NCBI RefSeq assembly: GCF_949769195.1
Contig: NZ_OX458333.1
Location: forward strand, 1,116,001-1,180,000
Reading direction: 5' to 3'
DNA: 64,000 nt
DNA from: Methylocaldum szegediense
GTDB taxonomy: Bacteria > Pseudomonadota > Gammaproteobacteria > Methylococcales > Methylococcaceae
Made by a program: the position numbers and the translations under genes. This document shows, one piece after another, positions 36,701-45,052 of this stretch. The notes under the pieces are model-generated. The model worked only from the letters and a program-made list of their open reading frames with translations, ran no database searches and had not been told where the DNA came from. Numbering within the stretch: the stretch's first letter is position 1; each line of letters begins with the position of its first letter.

Positions 36701-37413
36701 GAGACGATACGCCGACAGCGTCGGCAAGTAGCTCTTCGAGCCGCGGGACGAACCGGTCGTCGATGTAGGCCGCCAATTGAGCCCAGGCGTCGGTGCACGT
36801 CAGGATACGCGCCCCCCCGCCGATATAGATCTCCGTGGTGTAAATCGCCGTGTCGAACCGGATAGCGTTCAGGGGATCGGGGTCGCGCAGGATCTCGTCA
36901 ATGGATTTCCGGTTCAGATCCACGCCGGTGAGCGTGCACTCCTTGACATAGTTGATCACGCTGTTTTCGACGTCAGCCCCGGCGGTAGGCGCGTTGGCTC
37001 CGCCAAGCTGCGTGCGGGAAAGGAGGTTTTTCCGAATGGCGGTGATCGTGGTCAGAGTGTCCGCGAACCCGCGTTCGGTCATCGTCGGCAGTGAGAAAGC
37101 CTGCTCGAATAGGCGAGTCGTGCGGTATCCCATGTTCGACAAAAGGCTGCCGACCGCGGCCGGACCGAGCGGTACGTTATCCACCACCCGGACATCGCCA
37201 GTATAGGCATCCTCTATGGAGACCCGAACCCCTGGGCTGTACAGGATCATCCACAGTACCACGGCCATGAACATATCCTGGTAGCGGATGCCACGACCGT
37301 CCCAATTCACCAGGGACCGGATCATGACCAGAATCACGCCCACGACAGCGCCGACGGAGGCGGCCGTCCGGTAATCGCCGGTCTGGGCGAGCATGGCAAC
37401 CGCATTCAGTACC
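33756..37413 (-). pseudogene. traG: TraG-like conjugation protein fused to a lytic transglycosylase, start removed
   Basis: The first in-frame ATG is at 37394 (1,212 residues), but homology-like sequence (VLNAVAM) continues upstream into the CRISPR repeat. About 15-20 N-terminal residues and the native start are therefore lost. Membrane helices lie at about 15-30, 45-55 and 310-430 (SYALAPMMAFVIMLGALGIRM and MLLWIQLWMPILAVVNLFIQM). A long Ser/Gln-rich helical middle follows (460-1050). A C-terminal SLT domain (about 1085-1200) shows GLLERMASVESSFNPLATSP with the catalytic Glu, GVMQLMPATA and VAAYNAGEGAV. TraG-type proteins stabilise mating pairs; the SLT domain would open peptidoglycan. Translation from 37394 could still give a nearly complete protein. 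Confidence 0.8.
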
Positions 37414-37449
37414 GTTTGAAACGAGACCTGGTTAAGAAGGGATTAAGAC
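37414..37449 (+). CRISPR. Displaced CRISPR repeat (1 mismatch)
   Basis: A 36-nt repeat identical to those of the main array except GGTTAAG for GATTAAG in the middle. It abuts the truncated traG-like gene on its left. On its right a 32- to 35-nt spacer (from 37450) precedes the MITE-like insert. Confidence 0.95.
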
Positions 37450-37481
37450 ACTATCTTGGTCACGTAGCGCGGCAGGGACGA

Positions 37482-37674
37482 TTAGAGCGTTTTCATTTTG
37501 TTTATACAGTAGATCTACGTTGCGGAAATCATTTAGCTGTAGTGGAAGTAGGGTGTGGTGAGCGAAGCGAACCGCACCGCACCGTTCGCGGATGGCTTCC
37601 AGTATGGAGTCCAGTTAGTCCTGCCTGACTTCCATTCCCCTCGGTTGCCTTTCAATGAAGATGAAAACGCTTTA
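37482..37674. repeat. MITE-like element inside a CRISPR spacer
   Basis: AGAGCGTTTTCAT (37484-37496) and ATGAAAACGCTTT (37661-37673) form near-perfect terminal inverted repeats of a roughly 190-bp element without a gene. TTA stands at both edges, a possible target duplication. The interior holds the common GTGAGCGAAGCGAACCGC palindrome. Removing it leaves a spacer of normal size, about 32-35 nt. Confidence 0.7.
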
Positions 37675-37710
37675 GTTTGAAACGAGACCTGATTAAGAAG
37701 GGGTTAAAAC
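37675..37710 (+). CRISPR. Terminal degenerate CRISPR repeat
   Basis: It differs from the consensus at two places near its 3' end (GGGGTTAAAAC for GGGATTAAGAC). A mutated last repeat is typical of the leader-distal end, which supports transcription from the 28.6-kb side. Confidence 0.92.
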
Positions 37711-37912
37711 CGTGTGGGGTAAGGGAAAACTTCGCCGAAGATTATGTCGGCGATAGGCCATGATGCCTCAGACGGACATCATCAGGCGGACGGATGAATT
37801 GTTCCGGTTTGAGAATGCCCACCATGCTGGCTTATGAAAGCCCGCGCGATCTGAGGATTCATTCATAATGGATATTCTGTCGGCCGGACGCGGTTTTCTG
37901 GAGTAGGTTGAA

Positions 37913-39268
37913 GTGGGATTCTGGGGGATGGAGATGTTGGGTTTTAGTGCGGTTTATCGGCTCGCGACTGACTTGCTGGGTTTCTTTCAATCGCTGGCCG
38001 AGCAGGGCTGTCCGGCGCCATTTCGGTTGGGGCCTTACCGGGCGTTTCTGGTCACTCGCCCGGAGCACGTGCGGCACGTCTATCAGCGCGAGCAGGCTGG
38101 CGTTTACATCAACAATCGATTTGCCAGCGTAACCAAGCGTGTTTTTGGGGACAGCCTGTTGAACAACGATGGTCCACAGTGGGCGAGTCAGCGGCGAATG
38201 TTGAAGCCGTACTTTACGAATGCGGGGGTCAAGCAATGGGCTAGTCTCATCGATCGGAAACTCGGCGATCTGGCGGACGCCTGGGAGCGGAAAGCCGGTG
38301 AGTGGCTAACGGTCGATGCCGAGTGCGCGGCGCTCACGCAGGCGGTCATGACGTCGGTCTTGTTTGGAGAGGAAGTGGGGCAAACCGCTGTGGCGCAGGA
38401 GGCTATCGAGGCCATCCACGTGGTGCACCAGGAGTTTGTCACGCAGACGCTCGGTTTGGCGCTCCTCGGCCCTGTGTTTTCCTGGCTTCCTGTGCCGTCC
38501 AATCGGCGCTTCAATCGAGCGATCCGAACGATCGACCGGATAGTTGGCCGTCTTATCGACTGTGCAAGTCGCACGCGGCAGGGTCTGATAGCCTTTCTGC
38601 GGGAAACGGTCGACCCCGACACGGGGCGCTCTATGGATGCGAAACTGTTGCGCGACGAACTCATTGCCTTGTACGTCGCCGGTCAAGAGACAACGGGAAT
38701 TGCACTGACCTGGTTGTTGTACGAGCTGGCCAAGCATCCCGAGATTGCGGAGAAAGCCCGGAAGGACGTGCTGGATCGGCGAGAGGGTGAGGTCAATGCT
38801 GAGGCATTTCCGTACTTGTGGGCTATCGTACAGGAGACCTTGCGACTCCACCCGTCGACAACCACTCTGCTTCGATATGCGGTCCGCGGCGACAGGATTG
38901 GCGAGGTTGAGATTCCCAGAGGCTCGCTGGTGTTGATGAGCCCTTATGTAACGCATCGACTACCCGATATCTGGCCGGACCCGGAGCGTTTCGATCCGAC
39001 ACGCTTTAAGCCAGGATCAGGCGCGCCGGGTGTTTGTTCTTTTATAACTTTCGGCGGCGGGCGTCATATATGTCTCGGCTTGAATTTAGCCAACCGAATT
39101 CTTCTCCAAAGCGCGGTTACTCTGCTACGGCGCTTCGAGTTTTATGTCCCCAACGACTATCGGGTCAATCCACGTCCGGGGTTGTTTCTACGACCGGAAG
39201 GCGGGTGCCGGATTCAGATCGTGTCACGGCCGCTATCGGATCGGCTCGCCGCGGCAGCCGGACGGTGA
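37913..39268 (+). CDS. Cytochrome P450
   Basis: A 451-residue heme monooxygenase. The I-helix oxygen-binding motif is AGQETTG at 256-262, the ExxR motif is Glu308-Arg311 (QETLRLHP), PERFDPTRF is the meander, and FGGGRHICLG holds the heme-ligand Cys387. No membrane anchor or fused reductase is seen, so a soluble enzyme needing ferredoxin or rubredoxin-type partners is likely. The start may be GTG 37913 or ATG 37928 (MEMLGFSAVYRL). The substrate cannot be told. It stands alone beside the CRISPR end; a rubredoxin gene lies 1.9 kb downstream on the same strand. Confidence 0.95.
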   Translation: MGFWGMEMLGFSAVYRLATDLLGFFQSLAEQGCPAPFRLGPYRAFLVTRPEHVRHVYQREQAGVYINNRFASVTKRVFGDSLLNNDGPQWASQRRMLKPYFTNAGVKQWASLIDRKLGDLADAWERKAGEWLTVDAECAALTQAVMTSVLFGEEVGQTAVAQEAIEAIHVVHQEFVTQTLGLALLGPVFSWLPVPSNRRFNRAIRTIDRIVGRLIDCASRTRQGLIAFLRETVDPDTGRSMDAKLLRDELIALYVAGQETTGIALTWLLYELAKHPEIAEKARKDVLDRREGEVNAEAFPYLWAIVQETLRLHPSTTTLLRYAVRGDRIGEVEIPRGSLVLMSPYVTHRLPDIWPDPERFDPTRFKPGSGAPGVCSFITFGGGRHICLGLNLANRILLQSAVTLLRRFEFYVPNDYRVNPRPGLFLRPEGGCRIQIVSRPLSDRLAAAAGR

Positions 39269-39386
39269 GGATCGATCCCAGTCCTGCCGTACTTGGTTCT
39301 ATCAGAGCTTGTAGCGTGTAGCCCGGATGAAACGACGAAATCTTTACACACCATGTCGTATGTACGTGGAGTTTTTCACCAGCCTG

Positions 39387-39764
39387 TTATGGCGCACTGA
39401 GTACTAGGATTTGCCAATAGCTATCGGTGGCGTAGCAATGCCACATGACAGATTCTTCTTGCAGCTTGGCAAGAATCTCTTCATCGGCATACATGACCCC
39501 ATCGGCACATGAAATACAAGCAAACGGTCCAAACGACTCCGACCGTTCGCCTGTGGTATTTTCGAAAGAAATCGTGGCCGGAGCTTCACAAACATACCGG
39601 GTAAAGTGCCGATCTCGGGTTTCCCAGAAATGATTGCGATAAGCCGCCACGCTGTTTCCTTGCGGTCCTTGGTGAAGGACGTTACCGCTGATACGGAACC
39701 ACGGCGCGGGTCCAATGTATTCGGGGCGGCCTCCTGCGCCACTTTCAAATTTCAATCGAATCAT
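39387..39764 (-). CDS. Hypothetical protein
   Basis: A 125-residue protein (MIRLKFESGAGGRPEYIGPAPWFRISGNVL) with even composition, several Trp and Cys (FGPFACISCADGVMYADEE) and no signal or membrane segment. The codon pattern and a reasonable start upstream of GAAAAGAAC-type sequence support a real gene. I recognise no family. It is convergent with the P450 gene. Confidence 0.6.
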   Translation of the reverse strand: MIRLKFESGAGGRPEYIGPAPWFRISGNVLHQGPQGNSVAAYRNHFWETRDRHFTRYVCEAPATISFENTTGERSESFGPFACISCADGVMYADEEILAKLQEESVMWHCYATDSYWQILVLSAP

Positions 39765-40215
39765 AGTTCTTTTCCCTTTCCGACGTTTATATAGGCATCG
39801 GAAGCGGGTTAAAGTTTTCTTCGAAAACTCATAGTTCGAGATGTTTCACCCCGTGCACTGTGATGGATCTCGTCTTTGAGGTTTCGATAGATTTTCGGTG
39901 CACGTCGCCCAGGGCGTTGGTATACAGTTGCGATCCGGTTGCTGCTCAAGCCAACCGCACGAGAAAGTCAAGGCATAAGACCTGCATGTGACGGGTGATG
40001 CCGAGTGACACATCATGACTCAGGCAGTTCCCGGCTGTGAGCCTGAAATTCGGAATCGCAAACACCCTTTATTGTGATCTTCTATTTCTGTATTTTTATG
40101 AGATAGGAGCTTCATCTTCAGCCCAATCGGCGCCGGGTAGACGCGATTTCTGATGAACTCCTGTTACTTGGAGTGATCTCATAAATTGACAGTGAACTGA
40201 TTAGGGATTACCCAT
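39765..40215. other. Intergenic stretch without visible gene
   Basis: I see no coding frame with plausible start and composition and no repeat of the families found elsewhere in this window. Confidence 0.5.
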
Positions 40216-40422
40216 ATGAAACCAGGTGCCATAGTTAATGCTACATTCAATAACCGTCACTGTATTGCCAGGATTACTGGTGTCGGCAAAAAGTATGGAG
40301 AAACCTTCTTTCATATTATATTGATCTCGCCATGTGTAATGGATACCGGAACTATACCAGCTGGAACAAAGACTTGGGTATGGCCGGAGATGGTTACACT
40401 CAGTGTTAACGACGCTAGTTAG
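40216..40422 (+). CDS. Small hypothetical protein
   Basis: A 68-residue open frame (MKPGAIVNATFNNRHCIARITG) with a beta-rich, SH3-like character (VNATFNNRHCIARITGVGKKYGETFFHIILIS). The ribosome binding site is weak (AGGGATTACC), and base composition is lower in G+C than its neighbours. It could be an acquired gene or a chance frame. Confidence 0.45.
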   Translation: MKPGAIVNATFNNRHCIARITGVGKKYGETFFHIILISPCVMDTGTIPAGTKTWVWPEMVTLSVNDAS

Positions 40423-40453
40423 GTTCACGCGCTTTGATCATCAGGGATAAAAA

Positions 40454-40501
40454 AGGCGGCGCGACCATCGAGCCATTTATCGATCGTCGGTCGCGCCGCC
40501 T
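40454..40501 (-). terminator. Strong minus-strand terminator without an obvious gene
   Basis: AGGCGGCGCGACC / GGTCGCGCCGCCT is a 13-bp GC-rich stem with a further ATCGA/TCGAT pairing inside. Read on the minus strand it is followed at once by TTTTTTATCC, a textbook rho-independent terminator. No protein gene ends there on that strand, which suggests a small RNA or a lost gene (see findings). Confidence 0.75.
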
Positions 40502-41051
40502 GCGTCCTTCATATTCCACCTAGGGATGTAAGAACGCAATCGATCAGGCGTTCTTCGCGACCAGTTAGGATTCCAAAGTTCAATTCTTCCTGCACAGGCC
40601 CCTACTCGAGCTTATAGAAACGCTCATAACCATGGTTCCTAAAAGGCCGGAGCAATAACAACAGATCACGTATCGGTCTTATGGCGGCCTTTCCTTCTCC
40701 GGCGCGGCTCTCTAAGGTATGATCCGCCGTTCCGTTGTTTGCTTCTTTAGGCGCGACTGAGAATCTGCAGTTAAAGGCCCGCCAGCCCCGCGATATTGAG
40801 CGAAGGTCCCATGGAATTCAAAAAGCGGGGCTTTTGGAAGTAAACCGGCCGGCTCGAGTCCAGGATGGTCTATCGCGAAAGAAGAAGACGGATGATGAGT
40901 GCCGTGAGGTTGTTATGCTGCGTGACTTTTGGGACTTCTGCACAAGACCCAAGCGGCGAGCAAAAGACCTTTTGTCGGTATCCGTCGGTTTTACCCTACG
41001 AACCGACATCGTCAGCCTCGCAAGCCTTCGTCATATGGATGTTCCGATTAA

Positions 41052-41145
41052 GTCCTTCGACTTAGCTCGGAACACGCCCGTCGACTGAGCTCAGGACAGG
41101 TTTGTTGAAGGGTATGAACGGAATCCAGTTTTTCAGAGCTTCCGT
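41052..41145. repeat. REP-like repeat, long form, copy A
   Basis: CCTTCGACTTAGCTCGG and CTCAGGACAG units are followed by GAACGGAATCCAG and TTCAGAGCTTCCGTAA. The same order of blocks occurs at 55603-55722, so this is a defined repeat of about 100-120 bp. The gap 40502-41051 to its left shows only doubtful frames, including a signal-peptide-like one starting near 40895. Confidence 0.65.
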
Positions 41146-41177
41146 AATACTGAAACACTTATCAAGAGAAAACAGTC

Positions 41178-41348
41178 ATGTCCGCCTTTAAGAAATATCA
41201 TTGTTTGGAATGTGAGCATATTTATGATGAAGCCAAAGGCGACCCGGATAGCGGTATTGCCCCTGGTACTCGCTGGGAAGACATTCCCGAAGACTGGGTT
41301 TGCCCGATCTGTGGGGCGCCGAAAAGTTTTTTTAAACTGATGGAGTGA
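41178..41348 (+). CDS. rubA: Rubredoxin
   Basis: A 56-residue protein ([20 protein letters not shown]). Two Cys pairs bind one iron: CLEC near residue 9 and CPIC near residue 43, with the typical [31 protein letters not shown] between and after. It is a one-electron carrier in the cytoplasm. Known partners in the family include alkane hydroxylases and oxidative-stress oxidoreductases; a P450 lies upstream on the same strand, but a direct link is only a guess. IS481 copy 2 starts about 210 bp downstream. Confidence 0.96.
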   Translation: MSAFKKYHCLECEHIYDEAKGDPDSGIAPGTRWEDIPEDWVCPICGAPKSFFKLME

Positions 41349-41524
41349 GCTTCGGTAAAGGATTTGCCGAACTTTGCCAGCTGATTCGGGGGAAAGGTAA
41401 CTTTGGCTTCGATTGTTGCGGATTTTCCGTGCCGGCGTTCCGAGTCGTGCAATCTTGAGCAGCGTTGTAAGGTGCGCGGTAAGTCTTTCGCAATGGAAGG
41501 ATCGGACGCATCAAAATATATTCT

Positions 41525-42520
41525 CTACGCGTCCAGGATACTGAAAGACGGCCGATAGGTGTCATGTCCCGCATGATTGTAAACCTTCTTGCGAAAGAGA
41601 TGCGGGTGGGACAGTTGCCAGTTTTTGAGAGCCTGGATCGGGGTGAGATGGCCTAAGGCCTTTTGGGGAATGTGATGATTGTACAGCTCGACATAGCGGT
41701 GCAGGGTGGTGTCCAGATCGGCGGTTGAATCGAAGTGATGGGTTTGCAACACCTCCTCGATGCGGCCATTGAAGCGTTCCACCAGGCCATTCGTTTGGGG
41801 CCGGCCCGGCGGAATCAGGCGATGTTCGATGCCTTGTTCAGTACAGAGGCGGTCAAACTCATGCGTCCCCGAGGGCTGCCGAGTTCGGGTCAGGAAACGG
41901 TCGGTAAACTCCGAGCCGTTGTCGGTCAGGCATTTCTGGATGCGGAAAGGCGCGGCCTGAATCACCGCTTTGAGGAAGTCCTTTGCGCTTAAGGCGGTGC
42001 GGTTGGGCTTGAGGGCGACATAGACCCAGCGGGTGGCGCGGTCGATGGCGACGAACAGGTATCGGCGGGGTTCGCCGTCGATGGCGGGCAAGTACTTAAC
42101 ATCCAGGTGAAGGAAGCCGGGCTCATAGGCCTTGAAGGGTTTGACCTTCGCCTTCTCTGTAGGCGGAAGCAGGGTCTTGAGGGACGCCACCCCGTGGCGG
42201 CGCAGGCAGCGGTCTAGCCCGGAACGGGACACGGCGGGATTGAGAAATTCCCGGGTCACGGCCAGGAGATCATCCAAGGGGAGGAGCAGAGCTTGGCGGA
42301 GGTAGACCACGATGGCTTCCTGGGCGGGCGTGAGCGTGGTTCTGAGGGTGTGGGGCCGGTGTGAGGCATCTTCGACCGAGGATCGGTGTTTCCACTTGCG
42401 GACGGTCGTTCGGCTAATGCCATGCTTTTGGGCCAAGGCGCGCTCGCTCAACGTGGACGCTTGAATGGCCTGCCGAACGGCCGGGGTGGTACGGGCGTTC
42501 TTATGAAGACGAATCTGCAT
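41525..42520 (-). CDS. IS481-family transposase, copy 2
   Basis: 331 residues from the ATG at 42520. The DDE residues and helix-turn-helix are as in copy 1 (Asp140, Asp200, Glu248). The reading frame passes out of the left IS end and adds a host-encoded tail (YRPSFSILDA) before stopping at 41525. The intact frame, intact ends and perfect target duplication suggest an active or recently active element. Confidence 0.95.
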   Translation of the reverse strand: MQIRLHKNARTTPAVRQAIQASTLSERALAQKHGISRTTVRKWKHRSSVEDASHRPHTLRTTLTPAQEAIVVYLRQALLLPLDDLLAVTREFLNPAVSRSGLDRCLRRHGVASLKTLLPPTEKAKVKPFKAYEPGFLHLDVKYLPAIDGEPRRYLFVAIDRATRWVYVALKPNRTALSAKDFLKAVIQAAPFRIQKCLTDNGSEFTDRFLTRTRQPSGTHEFDRLCTEQGIEHRLIPPGRPQTNGLVERFNGRIEEVLQTHHFDSTADLDTTLHRYVELYNHHIPQKALGHLTPIQALKNWQLSHPHLFRKKVYNHAGHDTYRPSFSILDA

Positions 42521-42624
42521 GGAGAGAAACCTCACTTGGACGAACCGAATATCTCCTGGAGAAGGCTCCGGGCTTCGAACAGAGCATAACTCCTTCTGGG
42601 TAAATAATCATACGGGACGTGACA
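41560..42624 (-). mobile_element. IS481-family insertion sequence, copy 2 (1,065 bp)
   Basis: The ends TGTCATGTCCCGCATGATTG and CATACGGGACGTGACA bound the element. The 6-bp target duplication GATAGG stands at 41554-41559 and 42625-42630, so this copy transposed here as a unit. The internal sequence is almost the same as copies 1 and 3; the main differences are near the left end (GCGAAAGAGATGCGGGTGGG). Confidence 0.96.
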
Positions 42625-42667
42625 GATAGGGCACATGGATAGTGCTCTTGACTCTTGGAGCCAAACA

Positions 42668-43105
42668 ATGGCACCTCATGACAGAAATAGGTATAGAGAC
42701 GAAGCACGAAACGAAGAATCGATCAGCCGCCAAAAACACCGTAACCTGGTAAGTCGCTACGGTCCAAGGCTCGCGCTTATCATGTTGCCGGTCCTAGCCT
42801 ATCACTCAAGTCAGAGTTTTCAATTCGAAATTGACGCTTTGTGGACGGAATTGAAGACAAAGTATTTCTCGGGTCAGGCAGAAAGCGACCGAGGATCGGC
42901 ACGCCCCGCTTACAAACCAGAGCAATCCGTGCCTGCCCCGATGCCCGCTAAACCCGAGGCGGAGCCGCGACATCATCAATCGCCTCGGTATGATCGACAG
43001 CCCGATAACGATCCACCGTTTGATGAGGAATTTAGAAACTATACGGCCGACAACCCGCGACAATTGGCAGAACTCGAAGATGGTGTTGGTTTGGTCGCGC
43101 GGTAG
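42668..43105 (+). CDS. Hypothetical single-pass membrane protein
   Basis: A 145-residue protein from the ATG at 42668, which follows TTGGAG at 7-nt spacing. It has a charged N-terminus, one membrane helix (RLALIMLPVLAYHSS, about 35-50), then a Pro/Glu/Arg-rich, probably disordered tail (SVPAPMPAKPEAEPRHHQSP). I recognise no family. IS481 copy 2 ends only 38 bp upstream, so the original promoter is cut off. Confidence 0.5.
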   Translation: MAPHDRNRYRDEARNEESISRQKHRNLVSRYGPRLALIMLPVLAYHSSQSFQFEIDALWTELKTKYFSGQAESDRGSARPAYKPEQSVPAPMPAKPEAEPRHHQSPRYDRQPDNDPPFDEEFRNYTADNPRQLAELEDGVGLVAR

Positions 43106-43169
43106 GAAGACACCGGTTATACCGACCTCCGAAATAACGGACGTATCCCTGAAGTACTTAGAAAATGTT

Positions 43170-43640
43170 GAGCATTGGCACTCTCGGGATTTTCCTATGC
43201 AATAAATCCTCGCAATAACGAGTCTCCGAGCTTATTTGTGTTTGTGAAAATCGGGGAGAAAACGCCGTTAGATGTTCGGATAACCGCGAATATAGCTGAA
43301 AAACCTCTGATTTCTGGATTCGTGATCGCGGCATGCGTGCCGTAGTTTATCTTTTGTTCGGTTGCGTTTAGAAACTCGGTCACAACGCTCTTACTATTCT
43401 TATTGCGCTGTGTCTCGCAGGGTTTTGGATGGCTATATGGTTTACGCGCCTGGTCGCCTTTCTGATGTACCTGTCCTTGGGCAAAAAGCAACAGATGAGC
43501 CGTAGGTTTTCGGTGGTTGATCGGGAAATCGAGTCAACGGTACTGGTCCTCTCGGCATTGCTATCGGCGTTTGGTGTCTTTTCCGGCGTGCGATTTGCGC
43601 TCAGTCTGCGTCGCTGGAGAGTTATATCGAGCGCGTGAGT
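43170..43640 (+). pseudogene. Decayed membrane-protein frames
   Basis: Two coding-like frames follow each other with a frame change. The first is SLFVFVKIGEKTPLDVRITA then ISGFVIAACVP and a stop (about 43170-43348). The second starts after a TAG at about 43368 with ALTILIALCLAGFWMAIWF, a second hydrophobic segment STVLVLSALLSAFGVFSG, and a stop at 43638. The second could be translated from the ATG at 43429 (69 residues). The composition suggests remains of one or two small membrane proteins; the family is unknown. Confidence 0.35.
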
Positions 43641-43741
43641 TCCGGGCAGGTCGATTCGGTATTCGAATTCCAGAACCTTCCTCGCTATTTCCATAACCGC
43701 CACAAAGCACACCCTGTCCGAAGTGGGACTCGGTAGCAGAG

Positions 43742-44824
43742 TTATTCCAATCCGAATCGGATGATTTGGGCAAAATCCCAGGCTCTTAGGCTCGCGCCGC
43801 CGACCAACGCGCCGTCTACACCCGCGATGCTCATGATTTCGGCGATATTGTCGGCTTTGACGTTGCCGCCATAAAGAATCCTGATGGTCGATGCAATTTG
43901 CTCGCCGTAAAGGTCCATGATTAGGTTTCTGATAAAGTCGTGTACTTCGCTGATCTGTTCCAGTTTTGCGGGTTTTGCACCTTCGCCGACTGCCCAAACC
44001 GGTTCGTACGCAATGATGACTTCACTTGCGGTTCTTGGCGAAACCACTTCGAACGCCGATCTCAACTGGCGATCCAGCAACTTGAATGTGTCGTGGGTTT
44101 CTCTAGCCTCCTTGTTTTCGCCGACGCAGAGGATGACCTGAAGTCCGTGGGCCAGGGCGGCTTGAACCTTTTTCTGTATAACCTCGTCGCTTTCACCGGC
44201 CCGCTCGATCAATTCTTCTTCCAAGAAACGCTGGATTCCGATCAGAACGTCTTGATTCGCTTCCGAAACGAGGTGTTCGAGTGCCGCGAGGACTTGCTGG
44301 TCCGCATCGTCTTTGGTCCTGAGCAGTTCCAGTTCCTGCAACAGAAAACTCTTGGAAAGCCGCTTCGCGATACTGGGTCCGAACCCGAAATACTTGCCTA
44401 GATTGGTCCGGCGGTCCGAATGTCCGACGATGACGCGGTCGACGCCAAGGGACGCAAGCATCTCGGCTGAAATTTCTCCGGTGAACGCACCTTTGGACTC
44501 GAAAAAAGTGTCCTGTGCCAAAAGGAAGACATTCCGCCCGAGCCCGTATTCGGTGCGGAGGAAGTCTGGCTTGATGTAATCGGCGAGGGTGGATAATCCG
44601 GTAAAAGGAGGAGCCAGTCCGATGTCGACGTCCTTTATGCCCTTGCAAAGGTCAAAGATTCTCGCGGCGAGCGCGACGCCCGATCTCGGAAGCACGTTCA
44701 TTTTCCAGTTACCGGCGAGGAACGGTCTGATCGCCCCGGGATCTCCGCTCTCAGCTTCGATTTTCATCCACTGATTCGCCGTTCTCTGACGGTAATAGTT
44801 TCGATAGACGCTTGCCGCAGTCAT
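43742..44824 (-). CDS. tpiA: Triosephosphate isomerase with a large insertion
   Basis: 360 residues from the ATG at 44824 (AGGA at 9-nt spacing; ATG 44854 is an alternative), against about 250 for ordinary TPI. The enzyme interconverts glyceraldehyde-3-phosphate and dihydroxyacetone phosphate. Catalytic residues are kept: Lys41 (GNWKMN), His135 (IVGHSDRR) and Glu274 (IAYEPVWAVGEG), as are the phosphate-binding LYGGNVK and GALVGGASL blocks. Two oddities exist: a 35-residue N-terminal extension, and about 68 extra residues (141-208) between the His loop and ESDEVIQKKVQAAL, with helical, charged composition (LLQELELLRTKDDADQQVLA). GHSDRR replaces the usual GHSERR. It is probably active, possibly with altered oligomerisation or regulation. 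Confidence 0.9.
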   Translation of the reverse strand: MTAASVYRNYYRQRTANQWMKIEAESGDPGAIRPFLAGNWKMNVLPRSGVALAARIFDLCKGIKDVDIGLAPPFTGLSTLADYIKPDFLRTEYGLGRNVFLLAQDTFFESKGAFTGEISAEMLASLGVDRVIVGHSDRRTNLGKYFGFGPSIAKRLSKSFLLQELELLRTKDDADQQVLAALEHLVSEANQDVLIGIQRFLEEELIERAGESDEVIQKKVQAALAHGLQVILCVGENKEARETHDTFKLLDRQLRSAFEVVSPRTASEVIIAYEPVWAVGEGAKPAKLEQISEVHDFIRNLIMDLYGEQIASTIRILYGGNVKADNIAEIMSIAGVDGALVGGASLRAWDFAQIIRFGLE

Positions 44825-45052
44825 GGTTTGCTTATCCTGATATTCAGGTTTCATTCGACATCCGCCTGTTGTTCCGCTGCTTCGATCTATCATGGGGGCT
44901 GAGGGAAGGTAATACAACTCGACCTTGCCTGCTCGTCGGTTCGTTGATGATCGCTAGGCGCGTCTTAAAACAGTTCTGACCCGAAACCATTAAGGATAAT
45001 TCTGCTGCCGATAATCTCGGCTTCGAGCATCGCTCTTGAAGTTGTTTAGGAG

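Larger units (their letters stand above)
31336..37413. mobile_element. 6,078-bp fragment of a conjugative element lodged in the CRISPR array
   Basis: The segment lies exactly between the end of repeat 39 (31335) and the start of the next repeat (37414). It carries an flhC-like gene without its 5' half at the left edge, a cold-shock/membrane gene, an IS630 copy and a traG-like gene without its first codons at the right edge. FlhC-type activators convergent to traG recall the SXT/IncC layout, in which SetC/AcaC-type genes lie near traG (family knowledge). No integrase, relaxase or att site is present, so it is a fragment. Confidence 0.8.

Noticed and set aside
40735-41088. 117-codon open frame
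   Set aside because: Its composition is unlike a protein, it overlaps a REP-like repeat and it has no ribosome binding site. A second frame there with a signal-like start is also ended by the repeat.
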